Positions 25,834 through 34,562 of a stretch of 64,000 nucleotides of DNA are shown piece after piece. Source of the DNA: Qipengyuania_B sp965214525 (GTDB lineage Bacteria > Pseudomonadota > Alphaproteobacteria > Sphingomonadales > Sphingomonadaceae). A program made the position numbers and the translations under genes. The notes beneath the pieces were generated by a model that had not been told where the DNA came from, made no database searches, and worked only from the letters and a program-made list of their open reading frames with translations. The stretch's first letter is position 1, and each line of letters opens with the position of its first letter. Location: the NCBI GenBank assembly GCA_965214525.1, contig OZ243959.1, positions 1,798,001 to 1,862,000 of the forward strand, given 5' to 3'.

Positions 25834-28122
25834 ATGGACATGCCGACAGATTTTCGCGTGCGAGCCGCTTTTGCCATGTTGCTGACATCCTGCGCCATGC
25901 CCGTACTGGCTCAGGATGTCGAAGGACCGCCCCCCGGTTCGGCGGAGGATGTGCCGGAAATCTACGACGGCTTGCTGGGCGAGATCATCGTCACCGCGGA
26001 ACGGCGCGAGACGCGGCTGCAGGACACGCCCATCGCCATCAGCGCCATCACCGGAGAGGCGCTGGAGGCATCGGGCGCCACCGTCATCAACGACCTGGCC
26101 GCAACGGTTCCAAACCTCACCTCCACCACCGGGCCGCAGGGCTCGTCGGACGCCAACTTCTTCGTGCGCGGAGTGGGACAATTCGACTTCATCATCACCA
26201 ACGATCCGGGCGTGGGCCTCTACGTCGATGGCGTCTATCTGGGTCGCACTGTCGGCGCGATGCTGGATGGTGGCGATATCGAGCGGGTCGAGGTGCTGCG
26301 CGGCCCTCAGGGAACGCTGTTTGGCCGCAACACGCTGGGCGGTGCGGTCAACATCGTGACGCGGCAACCCGATCCCGGTGAGTTCAGCGGCAGCGCGCGG
26401 GCGACCTACGGCAGCCGCGACCGTGTCGATCTGGATGCCGGAGTGAACGTGCCCATCGGCGATGACAGCGCCGCGCGCGTGTACGGTTTCTACCGGCAAC
26501 AGGACGGCTTTGCCGACAACGTAGTGACGGGCGAGGATTTCGGCCGGATCGACCGCTATGGCGGACGGGCGCAGTTGCGCCTTGGGCTTGGCGACCGCGT
26601 CCGGGTGGATTTGTCGGCGGACTATTCGCTCGACGAATCGAACCCCGCACCTTCTGTCCTGCGCGCCATCGTGCCTGCACCGTTCTTCCCGCCAGCTGCG
26701 CTGAACGACGTGCAGGATCCCGACAATTTCTACCAAATCTTCGCGTCCAACAGTCCGGAAGCGCGTAACGAGGTCTACGGGTTCTCCGCCACGGCATCGC
26801 TCGATCTTGGCATGGCGGAACTCAAGTCGATCAGCGCCTACCGCAACCTCGATGGCTTCTCCACCGCCGATCCCGATGGCACGCGGTTCAAGCTGTACGA
26901 TCAGGACGTCACCACGCAGCAGGAACAGTTCAGCCAGGAATTGCAACTGGCGGGCGAGGCACTGAACGGGCGGCTGGAATATCTGCTGGGCGGATATTAT
27001 TTTCACGAGGATGCGCAGCAGGTGCTGGATCTGTGCTTTGCGCCCATCAGCAGCCCGGCGGCCGAGCCGTTTCAAGCGTGCAATTTCTGGTCGCAGGGCA
27101 ACGATCAGGTGACCAATTCCTACGCCGTGTTCGGGCAGGCGCGCTTCGAGGTATTCCCGACCGTGTCGGTGACGCTGGGCGGCCGCTACACTTGGGACAA
27201 CAAGGAGATCATCTCCAACCAGTTCTTCGATTTCCGTCCACAAGGCGTGGGGCCGGGCGCAGTGTTCGGTTTCGGTCTGCCGCCCGAACTGCTGGGACAG
27301 CGGATCGTGCTACCGATCGTCACGGATTTGCCGGGAGAGGTGGAGTTCGAGAAGTTCACGCCCAAGGCGGGGGTCGAGTGGGAGCCTTCGGCAAACGTGC
27401 TTCTGTATGCCTCCTATTCCGAAGGCTTTCGCGCGGGCGGGTTCAACGGCCGCCTGATCGCACCGCAGCCGTTCATCCCGACCTACGCGCCGGACACGAA
27501 CGAGACCTACGAGATCGGCGTCAAGACCGACCTGCTGGACCGCCGGCTGCGCGCCAACGCCACGCTATTCTACTCCAAATACACCGACATCCAGCAGACG
27601 ATCGCCGATCCCGAAGTGCAATTCCGGGTCGCCAATGCGGGCGACGCTGTCCTCAAGGGGTTCGAGCTGGAACTGTCGGCGGCACCCGTCGCCGGCCTGA
27701 GGTTTGACGCGGCGATCGGCTACACCGACAGTGAATTCGAGAACGTTCCCGCGCTGGTCGGCCCCATCAACGGCAACCGCCTGCCGTTCAGCCCGGAATT
27801 CACCGTGTCGCTCGCCGCGCAGTACGACATTCCGCTTGCTGGCGGGATGCTCACGCCGCGGGTCGATTATCGATTGCAGTCGGACGTGTTCTTCACCGCC
27901 TTCAACCTGCCGTTCGAGGAGCAGGACGGCTACGGCATCCTCAACGCGCGGCTGTCCTTCACCGATGCGACCGACCGGTTCACCCTGGCTGCATTCGTCC
28001 TGAATCTGGCGGATGTGGAATATTACACCTTCGGCCAGAATGCGCTGTTCTCGCAAGGAGTGGCCTATAACTATCTTGGCCGCCCGCGCGAGTTCGGTGT
28101 GACTGCCGGCGTGGAGTTCTAG
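25834..28122 (+). CDS. TonB-dependent receptor
   Basis: The 762-residue receptor has a signal peptide (cleavage near PVLAQDVEG), TonB-box-like EIIVTAERRETRLQDTPIAI, a plug with RGPQGTLFGRNTLGGAVNIV and a barrel that ends EFGVTAGVEF. The ATG at 25834 lies after GGCGGGGGAG; a longer frame from 25654 adds a non-signal N-terminus. It is followed after 3 bases by the NmrA-like gene, so it is the first gene of a catabolic operon (NmrA-like, OsmC, SnoaL). It probably carries the aromatic substrate through the outer membrane. Confidence 0.92.
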   Translation: MDMPTDFRVRAAFAMLLTSCAMPVLAQDVEGPPPGSAEDVPEIYDGLLGEIIVTAERRETRLQDTPIAISAITGEALEASGATVINDLAATVPNLTSTTGPQGSSDANFFVRGVGQFDFIITNDPGVGLYVDGVYLGRTVGAMLDGGDIERVEVLRGPQGTLFGRNTLGGAVNIVTRQPDPGEFSGSARATYGSRDRVDLDAGVNVPIGDDSAARVYGFYRQQDGFADNVVTGEDFGRIDRYGGRAQLRLGLGDRVRVDLSADYSLDESNPAPSVLRAIVPAPFFPPAALNDVQDPDNFYQIFASNSPEARNEVYGFSATASLDLGMAELKSISAYRNLDGFSTADPDGTRFKLYDQDVTTQQEQFSQELQLAGEALNGRLEYLLGGYYFHEDAQQVLDLCFAPISSPAAEPFQACNFWSQGNDQVTNSYAVFGQARFEVFPTVSVTLGGRYTWDNKEIISNQFFDFRPQGVGPGAVFGFGLPPELLGQRIVLPIVTDLPGEVEFEKFTPKAGVEWEPSANVLLYASYSEGFRAGGFNGRLIAPQPFIPTYAPDTNETYEIGVKTDLLDRRLRANATLFYSKYTDIQQTIADPEVQFRVANAGDAVLKGFELELSAAPVAGLRFDAAIGYTDSEFENVPALVGPINGNRLPFSPEFTVSLAAQYDIPLAGGMLTPRVDYRLQSDVFFTAFNLPFEEQDGYGILNARLSFTDATDRFTLAAFVLNLADVEYYTFGQNALFSQGVAYNYLGRPREFGVTAGVEF

Positions 28123-28125
28123 GCC

Positions 28126-28971
28126 ATGCGGGTGCTCGTCACCGGTGGCACTGGCAAGATCGGCACGCGCCTCGTAGCCAATCTCAAGCAGCTGGGCCAC
28201 GAGGCGGTGCCTGCCGCGCGGCACGTCGGCGAGGATGGCGCGGCGCTGGACCTGCGCGACGCAGAAGCTGTGCGCAAAGCGGCGGAAGGGTTCGATGCCG
28301 CGTTCCTCAACACGCCGCTCGGCCCCGACGAGGGCGAAGTGGGCGTCGCGGCGGTGCGCGCCATGCGCGCCGCGGGCGTCGGCAAGATCGTCTATCTTGC
28401 CATCCACAATCTGGAATCGATGCAGGAAATACCCCACTTCGCCACCAAGCTGCCGGTGAAGCGGGCGGTGCTGGAGCAGAAGGGCGATGTGGTCCTTCAG
28501 CCAAACTTCTTCTACCAGAACGACCGCATGGCCCTCCCCGCGATCACCGGCCCCGGCATCTACCCGTTGCCCGTCGGCCATGTGGGCGTCTGGAGCGTCG
28601 ATGTCGGCGACATCGCAGAGGCGGCCGCGCGGGCATTGACCTGTTCCGATTGGGACGGGAAGGCGGTGCCGCTGTGCGGCCCGGAGCGGCTGACCGGACC
28701 GGGCATGGCGCAGGTCTGGTCCGACACGCTGGGAACCAAGGTGCATTATGGCGGCGACGATGTCGCGCCGTTCGTGGCGCAGATGCGCGCCAATGTTCCC
28801 GATATGAGCGACTGGATGGCCAACGATTTCACCATCATGATGGAAGTGACACAGGAAAAAGGCTGCGTCGCCACGCCCGAAGAAGTGCGCGCCAGCGAGA
28901 CGATCGTCGGCCGGCCCCTGACCCGCTATGCCGACTTTGTCGCCGCCACCGTCAAGGAGATGAAGCAATGA
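28126..28971 (+). CDS. NmrA-like / atypical SDR NAD(P)-binding protein
   Basis: This 281-residue protein has the Rossmann glycine motif VLVTGGTGKIGTRLV and the atypical-SDR pattern without a Tyr-x3-Lys pair, then KIVYLAIHNLESM and VLQPNFFYQN. Members are NAD(P)H-dependent reductases, quinone reductases or nucleotide sensors. It begins 3 bases after the receptor stop and overlaps the OsmC-type gene by 4 bases. Exact reaction unknown. Confidence 0.85.
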   Translation: MRVLVTGGTGKIGTRLVANLKQLGHEAVPAARHVGEDGAALDLRDAEAVRKAAEGFDAAFLNTPLGPDEGEVGVAAVRAMRAAGVGKIVYLAIHNLESMQEIPHFATKLPVKRAVLEQKGDVVLQPNFFYQNDRMALPAITGPGIYPLPVGHVGVWSVDVGDIAEAAARALTCSDWDGKAVPLCGPERLTGPGMAQVWSDTLGTKVHYGGDDVAPFVAQMRANVPDMSDWMANDFTIMMEVTQEKGCVATPEEVRASETIVGRPLTRYADFVAATVKEMKQ

Positions 28972-29396
28972 AGACCATGTACACCGCCCACGCCACGGCC
29001 ACCGGCGGCCGCGCCGGTCATGTCGAAAGCGATGACGGCAAGCTCAGCCTCGACCTAGCTCCGCCAGAACAAATGGGCGGGAACGGAGACGGCACCAACC
29101 CGGAACAGCTGTTCGCCGCCGGTTATGCAGCGTGCTTCCACAGCGCGCTCCAGTTCGTCGCCGGGCAAGGCAAAACGGACGTGTCCGGCTCCAGCGTCGC
29201 AGGCCATGTCTCGATTGGCGAGAATGACGCAGGGCCCGGGTTCAAGCTGGCTGTTGTGCTGGATGTGGATGTGCCTTCGCTTCCACGGGATGCAGCAGAG
29301 CGGCTGGCACAGCAGACGCATCAGGTATGCCCCTACTCCAACGCGACGCGCGGCAACATCGATGTGCAATTGAATGTCACGGGGAACGGCGCATGA
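28968..29396 (+). CDS. Ohr/OsmC-family organic hydroperoxide reductase
   Basis: This 142-residue protein has the two Ohr cysteines in AACFHSAL and HQVCPYSNATRGN, plus the NPEQLFAAGYAACF segment. Ohr reduces organic peroxides with lipoyl or thiol donors. The ATG overlaps the NmrA-like stop by 4 bases. Its place in a ring-oxygenation operon suggests protection against peroxides from uncoupled oxygenase turnover. The name ohr fits the family, but subtype (Ohr or OsmC) is not fully fixed. Confidence 0.9.
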   Translation: MKTMYTAHATATGGRAGHVESDDGKLSLDLAPPEQMGGNGDGTNPEQLFAAGYAACFHSALQFVAGQGKTDVSGSSVAGHVSIGENDAGPGFKLAVVLDVDVPSLPRDAAERLAQQTHQVCPYSNATRGNIDVQLNVTGNGA

Positions 29397-29854
29397 GCAC
29401 CGGCTATAGCGGCGCGCTTGCCGCCGAACACGAAGCACCGCCGATGCGCCCCCTCACCGATCGCGATCACAAGCACGCCCACATGCTCTACGCCGCGCAC
29501 AAGGCGTTTCAGGATGGGGACGTCGCCGCGCTGTTCGCCAACATCGCCCCCGATGCCATCTGGCACATGCCGGGCGATAACCAGCTGGCGGGCGACTATG
29601 TCGGCCATGACGAGATTATGCGCAACTTCGGCATGCTGCAGCAGGCGGTCGATGCTTACTGGGCACATCCGCTGGATTATTACGGCAGCGACGATCACGT
29701 CACCCTGATCGCCGAGGTACGGGCGCGCAAAGGCGACAAGTCGCTGCATACGAAAGAGGCGATGACCTGGCGGATCGAGGACGGCCATCTCAAGGAGTGC
29801 TGGCACATGTGCCTGGAGCCGGACAAGTGGGACGCGTTCTTCAGCGGGGATTGA
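29393..29854 (+). CDS. SnoaL-like (NTF2-fold) protein
   Basis: This 153-residue single-domain SnoaL-like protein has AAHKAFQDGDVAALFANIAPDAIWHMPG, then HDEIMRNFGML and a C-terminal MTWRIEDGHLKECWHM. The fold is common among small isomerases and ketosteroid-isomerase-like proteins. The start makes an ATGA overlap with the Ohr gene. It is the last gene of the TonB-led operon and is followed by a palindromic repeat. Catalytic role unknown. Confidence 0.85.
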   Translation: MSTGYSGALAAEHEAPPMRPLTDRDHKHAHMLYAAHKAFQDGDVAALFANIAPDAIWHMPGDNQLAGDYVGHDEIMRNFGMLQQAVDAYWAHPLDYYGSDDHVTLIAEVRARKGDKSLHTKEAMTWRIEDGHLKECWHMCLEPDKWDAFFSGD

Positions 29855-29864
29855 GTATCAACTT

Positions 29865-29946
29865 CGTCATTGCGAGGAGCAGGAGGCGACGAAGCAATTC
29901 AAGGCGCATAACCGGTCTGGATTGCTTCGCTACGCTCGCTATGACG
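29865..29946. repeat. Dispersed palindromic repeat, CGTCATTGCGAG type
   Basis: The element begins CGTCATTGCGAGGAGC and ends CTCGCTATGACG, with inner arms GAAGCAATTC and GGATTGCTTCG. A second copy lies at 38843-38927. Such REP-like elements are common in sphingomonads. It sits between two convergent genes and contains the stop codon of the PaaD-like gene. Confidence 0.75.
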
Positions 29947-30301
29947 AGGTAGCTTGGCCTACCCGCTCGCGCCATGCCTGCGGGCGCCCCACCATCCGTT
30001 TCGCTCGCAATGAGGCGGGCGGGGTCCAGATGTGGCTGGTATCCACCACCGTCTCCACCTCGTCGAACTCCGGAAGATCGAGCAGGGCTGCCCGCGCCGC
30101 TTCGGTGAAGTGCGGCGCCATCGTGCAACCTGCAAAGGTGACGCCGAACGTGACATGCAGCACCCGCCCTTTCGCCTGCCAGCCGAGCACCAGTCCCATC
30201 TGCATCAATCCCGTAGGCCGCCCAGCGGCGATGGAACAGGGGTCGTGAATGCAGTCGAGCGTTTCCGCGATCCGCTCGTTCACCTCACCTTCCAGCGTCA
30301 T
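29939..30301 (-). CDS. MIP18/PaaD-like Fe-S assembly protein with repeat-derived C-terminal tail
   Basis: This 120-residue protein is a DUF59/MIP18-family member: VNERIAETLDCIHDPCSIAAG, then VTFGVTFAGCTMAPHF and VDTSHIWTPPAS, where the family normally ends. PaaD-like proteins help load Fe-S clusters onto ring oxygenases. Here about 23 extra residues (SLRAKRMVGRPQ...) follow, encoded by sequence that resembles the dispersed CATTGCGAGCG repeat, and the stop lies in the repeat. The ATG at 30301 overlaps the amidohydrolase stop by 4 bases. It probably serves the Rieske dioxygenase encoded just upstream on the other strand. Confidence 0.8.
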   Translation of the reverse strand: MTLEGEVNERIAETLDCIHDPCSIAAGRPTGLMQMGLVLGWQAKGRVLHVTFGVTFAGCTMAPHFTEAARAALLDLPEFDEVETVVDTSHIWTPPASLRAKRMVGRPQAWRERVGQATSS

Positions 30302-31392
30302 GCCGCCTCCCGCCAGACGGTCCACGGGGCGCTCAACCCCTGTTCGCGGCGGTGCCGGGTGAAACCGTCGCCAGCCTGCGCCCGCTGCAACTCTGCCACG
30401 TCAAGCCCCATCGCCCGCGCGTAATTGCCGCCCAGGATCAGGCGCTTGATTGGCTCCGCGCATTGCGGAAGGCCGTGGCGCGCCATCGTTTCCTCGCTGA
30501 AGGCAAAGTTCCAGAACAGCTCCAAGAGATGCTGCGGGTGGACCACGGTGCACCCGGTGGACCAGAAGATCTTCTCCGGTCCGCCCCATTGCATCAGCAG
30601 CGCCAGCGCCGCCTCGAACCGGCCGGGCGCTTGCCACAGCATGGCCGTGGTGGTCTCCAGATTGGCGTACACGTTGGGAAACCGGCCGATCGCCATCGCG
30701 GTCTCTTCGACGAAGGCCATGCCCGAATGGATGATCTCGAACGCCATACCGGGGAAAGCGTCCGCCGCCTGCTCGAAATCCTCGCCGATGCGATAGGGGG
30801 CAAGCGGAACGGAGCCATTGGGCAGCGCCTTGTGGATGGCGATGGAACGAAGCCCGTGCGCCTCCGCCCGCTCGATCAGTGCCAGCACCGTGTCGTCATT
30901 CGCCAGCCAGCGGCGGTAGGGGTCCATCTGATGCGGATAGAGCTTTACCCCCATTGCCTGGGGCAAAACCTCGACTTGCCGGTCGAGATCGTCCAGCACC
31001 GCCTGCCGCTCCATCGTAGGGTCAAGCCCCACATAGCCGAGGCAGCGCGCCGGCTGGTCGCGGCACATCGCGTTCGTCTTCCACTCTGCGGCAAACCCGT
31101 CCTTGAACCAGCTATCCAGCCGCAGCGTGTGGGTGCCGATGAGATCGGTGCGCGATTCCTCGAACATGGTGCGCACCAGAACCTGCGGGTCCATATCAGC
31201 CATGTAGAGGTCTTGCGGACACAGAGCGTGCGGCGGGCTGAGCATGGAGTGGAGGCCATAGGACATCAGGTACAGCTGCTCGCCATAGCGCGAAGCGATA
31301 TTGCCTTGCGACAGGTTCAGCGCATGGACGACGGGATCAATAATGAAGACGTCGTCCGGGATAGGCTCCAATCCTTCAAGCGATGCCGGCAT
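30298..31392 (-). CDS. Amidohydrolase-family protein, second copy (altered metal site)
   Basis: This 364-residue member of the Amidohydrolase_2 group has IIDPVVHALNLSQG in the N-terminal metal position, a histidine in SIAIHKALP, another in EIIHSGMAF, but the usual C-terminal aspartate (GTD or GSD) region reads WSTGCTVVHPQH. It is only distantly similar to the 24119-25618 gene. It leads a two-gene unit with the PaaD-like gene, divergent from the Rieske dioxygenase genes. Decarboxylase or hydrolase is possible; the missing Asp makes activity uncertain. Confidence 0.82.
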   Translation of the reverse strand: MPASLEGLEPIPDDVFIIDPVVHALNLSQGNIASRYGEQLYLMSYGLHSMLSPPHALCPQDLYMADMDPQVLVRTMFEESRTDLIGTHTLRLDSWFKDGFAAEWKTNAMCRDQPARCLGYVGLDPTMERQAVLDDLDRQVEVLPQAMGVKLYPHQMDPYRRWLANDDTVLALIERAEAHGLRSIAIHKALPNGSVPLAPYRIGEDFEQAADAFPGMAFEIIHSGMAFVEETAMAIGRFPNVYANLETTTAMLWQAPGRFEAALALLMQWGGPEKIFWSTGCTVVHPQHLLELFWNFAFSEETMARHGLPQCAEPIKRLILGGNYARAMGLDVAELQRAQAGDGFTRHRREQGLSAPWTVWREAA

Positions 31393-31561
31393 CCATCCTC
31401 ACCCATCCTGTTTGCGTGATGGCAACCTAGCCAGCCAGCACCGACAGCGAAACGAATTTGGCGAACGGGCCTCATAACCACATTTCATGTGCGCTTGCCT
31501 CTCCGCCATTACCGTGGCTCTGGCCGGGCCGCCTAGCCTGCCTGTCAATCAGGAGTTAAAT

Positions 31562-32872
31562 ATGGCGACGCAGCTTCGCGAGGAATACCGTCCCGATCCT
31601 GCCGCGCTGGTGCGGCCTGATGCGGTGCACCGCTCGGTCTATACCGATCCCGACATCTTCCGGCTGGAGATGGAGCGCATTTTCGGCCGCGCATGGGTCT
31701 ACCTCGCCCATCAGAGCGAGCTGAAGGAACCGGGCGACTATGTCGTGCGCCACATCGGCACGCAGGCGGTGATTTTGACGCGGAGCAAGGACGGCGGGGT
31801 TCATGCCATCTTCAACCGCTGCACCCACCGGGGCGCAACGCTGTGCGCCTTCGACAAGGGCTCCGCGCCGCATGGCCATCAATGCCCGTATCACGGGTGG
31901 ATGTTCAATGCCGACGGCACGCTGCGCTTCGTGTCGTGGCCAAAGAACTATGACGGGGTACTCGACAAGGAGGACTACGCCATTCGCCAAGTCCGGCTGG
32001 AGGAATATCGCGGCTTCCTGTTCGGTAACCTGCAAGGCGAAGCAGCCACCCCGCTCGAGCAGTTCCTCGGCCACATGAAATCGTCCATCGACGATCTGGT
32101 GGACCGCTCCCCTACCGGCGAGCTGGAATGCGGCGCTTATGTCCTGCGCCATTACTACCGCGCCAATTGGAAGATGACGTTCGAGAACCTCAACGACACC
32201 ATCCACCCCGGGTTTGCCCATTCGGCCTCCGTCGTGTCGGCCAAGGCGGTGGCGAACGAGGTCGGCGGGCCGGGCGCGGTGGTGCCCACGCTTGGCATGA
32301 TGCTGGCCAACGGCAAGCCGATCCAGTTCTTCCAGGATCTCGACATGGTAACCGCGCCCGGCGGGCACAGCTATATCGGCGGACACATGGGCGCCGATTA
32401 CTCGCCCGACACCGGCGATGGCTATATCCGCTCGCTGATCGACTATCACGGGCCCGACAAAGCGCGCGAGGTATTGTCGGTCGATCGGCACCTGATGCTG
32501 CTCTACCCCTCGAGCTTCTGGCATGCGCGTTACCAGACGATCCGCATCATCCGCCCGGTGCGCCATGACCTTACCGAGATGATCGGGTTCGTTTTCCGGC
32601 TGAAAGGCGCGCCGGTGGAGACGTTCCAGAACGCCATAGAATATTGCACGGGCGCGAACAGCGCGGCCTCCCCCGTCATCTCCGATGATCTGGAGATCTA
32701 CGAGCGGGTCTTGCTCGGCAACCAGTCCGACGCCCGCGAATGGATTCCGACCAGCCGCGGTATGCACGAGGATCGGGAGCGCGCCAGCGACCTCAGCCGG
32801 ATGCCCGCAACGTCCGAAGGGTATATCCGCAACCAGTTCGCCGCCTGGGCCGATTACATGGGGCAGGCATGA
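31562..32872 (+). CDS. Aromatic-ring-hydroxylating dioxygenase, alpha subunit (Rieske)
   Basis: This 436-residue large subunit has the Rieske [2Fe-2S] motif with Cys87, His89, Cys108 and His111 (CTHRG and CPYHGW) and the mononuclear iron site NLNDTIHPGFAH with His215 and His220 near Asp212. Such enzymes form cis-dihydrodiols or hydroxylate aromatic acids with electrons from a reductase. The ATG at 31562 has AGGAG upstream. The beta subunit overlaps it by 4 bases. No ferredoxin or dedicated reductase gene is adjacent. Confidence 0.95.
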   Translation: MATQLREEYRPDPAALVRPDAVHRSVYTDPDIFRLEMERIFGRAWVYLAHQSELKEPGDYVVRHIGTQAVILTRSKDGGVHAIFNRCTHRGATLCAFDKGSAPHGHQCPYHGWMFNADGTLRFVSWPKNYDGVLDKEDYAIRQVRLEEYRGFLFGNLQGEAATPLEQFLGHMKSSIDDLVDRSPTGELECGAYVLRHYYRANWKMTFENLNDTIHPGFAHSASVVSAKAVANEVGGPGAVVPTLGMMLANGKPIQFFQDLDMVTAPGGHSYIGGHMGADYSPDTGDGYIRSLIDYHGPDKAREVLSVDRHLMLLYPSSFWHARYQTIRIIRPVRHDLTEMIGFVFRLKGAPVETFQNAIEYCTGANSAASPVISDDLEIYERVLLGNQSDAREWIPTSRGMHEDRERASDLSRMPATSEGYIRNQFAAWADYMGQA

Positions 32873-33348
32873 CGGACACTGTGGAGCGGTTCGTCCACCA
32901 CGAGGCACGCCTGCTGGACGAGCGGCGCTATGACGAATGGACCGCCCTGTTCCTTCCCGAGGCGCGCTACTGGGTTCCGGTGGCGCCGGACCAGCCGGGG
33001 CCGGAGGCGGGGCCAAGCCACTTTCATGACGACATCCAGGTGTTGAAGGCGCGCTGCCACCGGCTGGCCAATCCCCGCGCCTTCGGGGCGGAGCCTGCAC
33101 CGCGCACCGCGCACATCGTATCAGGTATCGCGTGGGAAGAAGAGGAAGGCGGAATGCTGACCGTCTCCTCCTCGCAGATCATGCTGGAATATCGCAATCG
33201 CGGCGGCTTCGAGGCGGATCAGCGCGTGTTCGGCGGCAGGGTCACGCACCGGCTCAGGCAGATGGAAGGAGCCTGGCGCATCGCGCACAAGCGCATCGAC
33301 CTCATCAACGCGGAAGGCGCCTTCAACGCCATGCTCGCGCCGCTCTGA
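32869..33348 (+). CDS. Aromatic-ring-hydroxylating dioxygenase, beta subunit
   Basis: This 159-residue small subunit has ERFVHHEARLLDERRYDEWTALF, FHDDIQVLKARCHRL and a C-terminal WRIAHKRIDLINAE, the standard beta-subunit pattern of an NTF2-like fold. It makes the alpha3beta3 hexamer with the alpha subunit. The ATG overlaps the alpha stop by 4 bases. Its stop shares one base with the thiolase start. Confidence 0.95.
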   Translation: MTDTVERFVHHEARLLDERRYDEWTALFLPEARYWVPVAPDQPGPEAGPSHFHDDIQVLKARCHRLANPRAFGAEPAPRTAHIVSGIAWEEEEGGMLTVSSSQIMLEYRNRGGFEADQRVFGGRVTHRLRQMEGAWRIAHKRIDLINAEGAFNAMLAPL

Positions 33349-34562
33349 TGGCAGGCGGAGAGCCGATCGCCTGGATTGCATATGGCACTCATTGGGCGAC
33401 GCCCTTCGTCCGCTGGCAGGGCGCATTCGCTCAATTGCACTCGCTGACATTTGCCGCATTGACCGCCCGGCGGGCGCTGGAGAAGCGCGGCGTCGATCTG
33501 GGCCTGGTGGACGGCGGCGTCTTGGGTTTCACCGTGCCGCAGCAGGGCAGTTTCTACGGCCTTCCGTGGGTCGCCGGAATGCTGGAGGCCGCGCACCTTG
33601 CCGGCCCGAGCATCATGCAGGCATGCGCCACCTCCGCCCGCTGCGTTGCCTATGCGGCGGGCGAGGTAGCCGCGGGGCGGTCGCAGGCCACGCTGGTGAT
33701 CACGGCAGACCGGGTATCGAACGGACCGCAGCTGCTCTACCCGCAGCCCGGCGCACCTGGCGGGGCGCCGCTGTCCGAGCATTGGGTGCTCGACAATTTC
33801 GGCTCCGACCCGTTTGCGCAAGTGGCGATGGTGGAGACGGCGGAGAATTGCGCGGCCAAATGGCAGATCACGCGCGCGGAGCAGGATGACGTGACCTTGC
33901 GACGTTATGCCCAATATGATGATGCGCTGGCAGAAGGCCAGGCGTTCCACCGCCGCTTCATGGACTTGCCGTTCGAAGTGCCGGATGCGCGGTTTGCCAA
34001 GGTAACGGCGACGCTGGATGGCGATCAGGGGGTTCAACCCGCTGATGCAACCAAACTGCGCGGACTGAAGCCGGTGCGGGACGGCGGCACGGTGACCCAT
34101 GGCGGGCAGACGCATCCAGCGGACGGCAATGCCGGGCTGGTCGTCGCCACCCGGGAACGGGCCCGGGCCTTGTGCCCATCCGCTGCTGTAGAGGTGGCGC
34201 TGCTCGGCGTGGGGCAGGCGCGGGTGGAGCCGGCGTTCATGCCTGCCGCCCCTGTCCCTGCCGCGAAGGCCGCGCTGGAGCAGGCCGGGCTGACCATCAA
34301 ACAGATCGATGCAGTCAAGTCGCACAACCCGTTCGCGGTCAACGACATCGTTTTTTCTCGCGAGACGGGTTTCGCGCTGGACCGGATGAACAATTACGGT
34401 TGCTCCTTGGTCTGGGGGCACCCGCAAGGACCGACCGGGCTGCGCGCCCTGATCGAGCTGATCGAGGAATTGAGCTTGCGCGGCGGCGGGCGCGGTCTGT
34501 TCCACGGCTGCGCCGCGGGCGACAGCGCGATGGCGCTGGTGGTAGAGGTGACCGGCCAATGA
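33348..34562 (+). CDS. Thiolase-family acetyl-CoA acetyltransferase
   Basis: This 404-residue thiolase has the nucleophilic cysteine in MQACATSARC, SHNPFAVND in place of NEAFA, and WGHPQGPTG for the GHP motif. The final active-site region reads FHGCAAGDSAMA instead of the common CxGGGxG. Thiolases cleave beta-ketoacyl-CoA to acetyl-CoA. The start shares one base with the previous stop. Next to a CoA ligase, it suggests side-chain shortening of a phenylpropanoid-like CoA ester or use of a ring-cleavage product. Confidence 0.88.
   Translation: MAGGEPIAWIAYGTHWATPFVRWQGAFAQLHSLTFAALTARRALEKRGVDLGLVDGGVLGFTVPQQGSFYGLPWVAGMLEAAHLAGPSIMQACATSARCVAYAAGEVAAGRSQATLVITADRVSNGPQLLYPQPGAPGGAPLSEHWVLDNFGSDPFAQVAMVETAENCAAKWQITRAEQDDVTLRRYAQYDDALAEGQAFHRRFMDLPFEVPDARFAKVTATLDGDQGVQPADATKLRGLKPVRDGGTVTHGGQTHPADGNAGLVVATRERARALCPSAAVEVALLGVGQARVEPAFMPAAPVPAAKAALEQAGLTIKQIDAVKSHNPFAVNDIVFSRETGFALDRMNNYGCSLVWGHPQGPTGLRALIELIEELSLRGGGRGLFHGCAAGDSAMALVVEVTGQ

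Noticed and set aside
25756..27243. A 495-codon open frame antisense to the third TonB receptor
   Set aside because: No domain recognised and it covers the receptor coding region exactly in the opposite direction.
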